A stretch of DNA of 64,000 nucleotides from Lepisosteus oculatus. Its lineage: Eukaryota > Chordata > Actinopteri > Semionotiformes > Lepisosteidae. Below, in pieces: positions 63,545 through 64,000 of the stretch (positions are counted from its first letter, which is position 1; each line of letters starts with the position of its first letter). The notes under the pieces were generated by a model, which was given only the letters and a program-made list of their open reading frames with translations, made no database searches and was not told the origin of the DNA. The position numbers were made by a program, and so were the translations under genes. The DNA lies in NCBI RefSeq assembly GCF_040954835.1, contig NC_090707.1, positions 18,742,570 through 18,806,569 on the forward strand, in the 5' to 3' direction.

Positions 63545-64000
63545 GCATTACAATAACATATCTACCAATAAAAAGGTATTAAGTCAATATGTAGAGAGAT
63601 CACTAATAATATACTGTAGATCATTCAGATATTGTTTTTATGCATTTTCATAAAAAGTATACTTTTTATACTGTATATGCAGAAATGAGAGATTAATGAA
63701 TGAACTTTTTACAAACATGCACAAAATGATGAACTCATTATCCCTATTAAACCAATATTCTATGCTAACTACATTAATGATTTAGAAGTTTAAACTGCCA
63801 TATAACCAGCTTTGTATCAACAGGAAAACAATATTTAAAAAGGCAAATGCTAATAATGCCCACAGCCACATTGCAAAATAAAGACCTACTGTCCCTCTAA
63901 TAATATCTGACATGAGTTACTTAACATGGTAGAAGATTAAAATCTTTATAAAATTCCTTACAGAGGTTAAGAATTTCTGTCCTATCCAATTGGATGGATT

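Noticed and set aside
1..64000. CRISPR array, bacterial operon or phage element
   Set aside because: No regularly spaced repeats; the introns, SINEs and gene families are those of a vertebrate.

Overview
This is a vertebrate nuclear genomic window, almost certainly from a ray-finned fish. It is AT-rich, has long GT-AG introns, carries 5S rRNA-derived SINEs and tRNA/L2-type SINEs, and encodes two animal genes. I cannot fix the species from sequence alone. A gar-like or other early-branching ray-finned fish is my guess from the repeat types, not a demonstrated identity.

Layout. Positions 1-18445 on the + strand hold the 3' part of CERKL (ceramide kinase-like). Nine coding exons (5983-18445) join in phase into the last 327 residues; the 5' exons lie outside the window. 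Positions 58680-20756 on the - strand hold a complete ITGA4 (integrin alpha-4) gene. Its 28 coding exons join without a frame break into 1025 residues, from signal peptide to a GFFKR-type cytoplasmic tail. The two genes are convergent (tail to tail), the same arrangement as ITGA4 and CERKL in human. Their stop codons are 2.3 kb apart and their poly(A) signals may be only about 0.15 kb apart. The region 58681-64000 upstream of ITGA4 has no recognisable gene.

Repeats explain much of the rest. There are three roughly full-length 5S-derived SINEs with target-site duplications (2068-2567 +, 48500-49036 + as a chimera, 55862-56364 -). There are several L2-tailed tRNA-type SINEs, a solo LTR with a 5-bp duplication (32967-33506), Tc1/mariner remnants (53160-53720 and others), an 87-bp-arm near-perfect palindrome bounded by a 14-bp duplication (36316-36525), and a CpG-rich SINE-like block with pol III-type A and B boxes (63327-63544).

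The two genes are not known to act in one pathway. ITGA4 is a leukocyte and embryonic adhesion receptor subunit. CERKL is a diacylglycerol-kinase-like protein needed for photoreceptor survival. The most unusual items are the SINE inserted 20 nt from the ITGA4 exon 3 splice acceptor, the SINE chimera carrying a coding-like (possibly chemokine-like) fragment, the palindromic retroposon, and a changed paxillin-binding position in the integrin tail.
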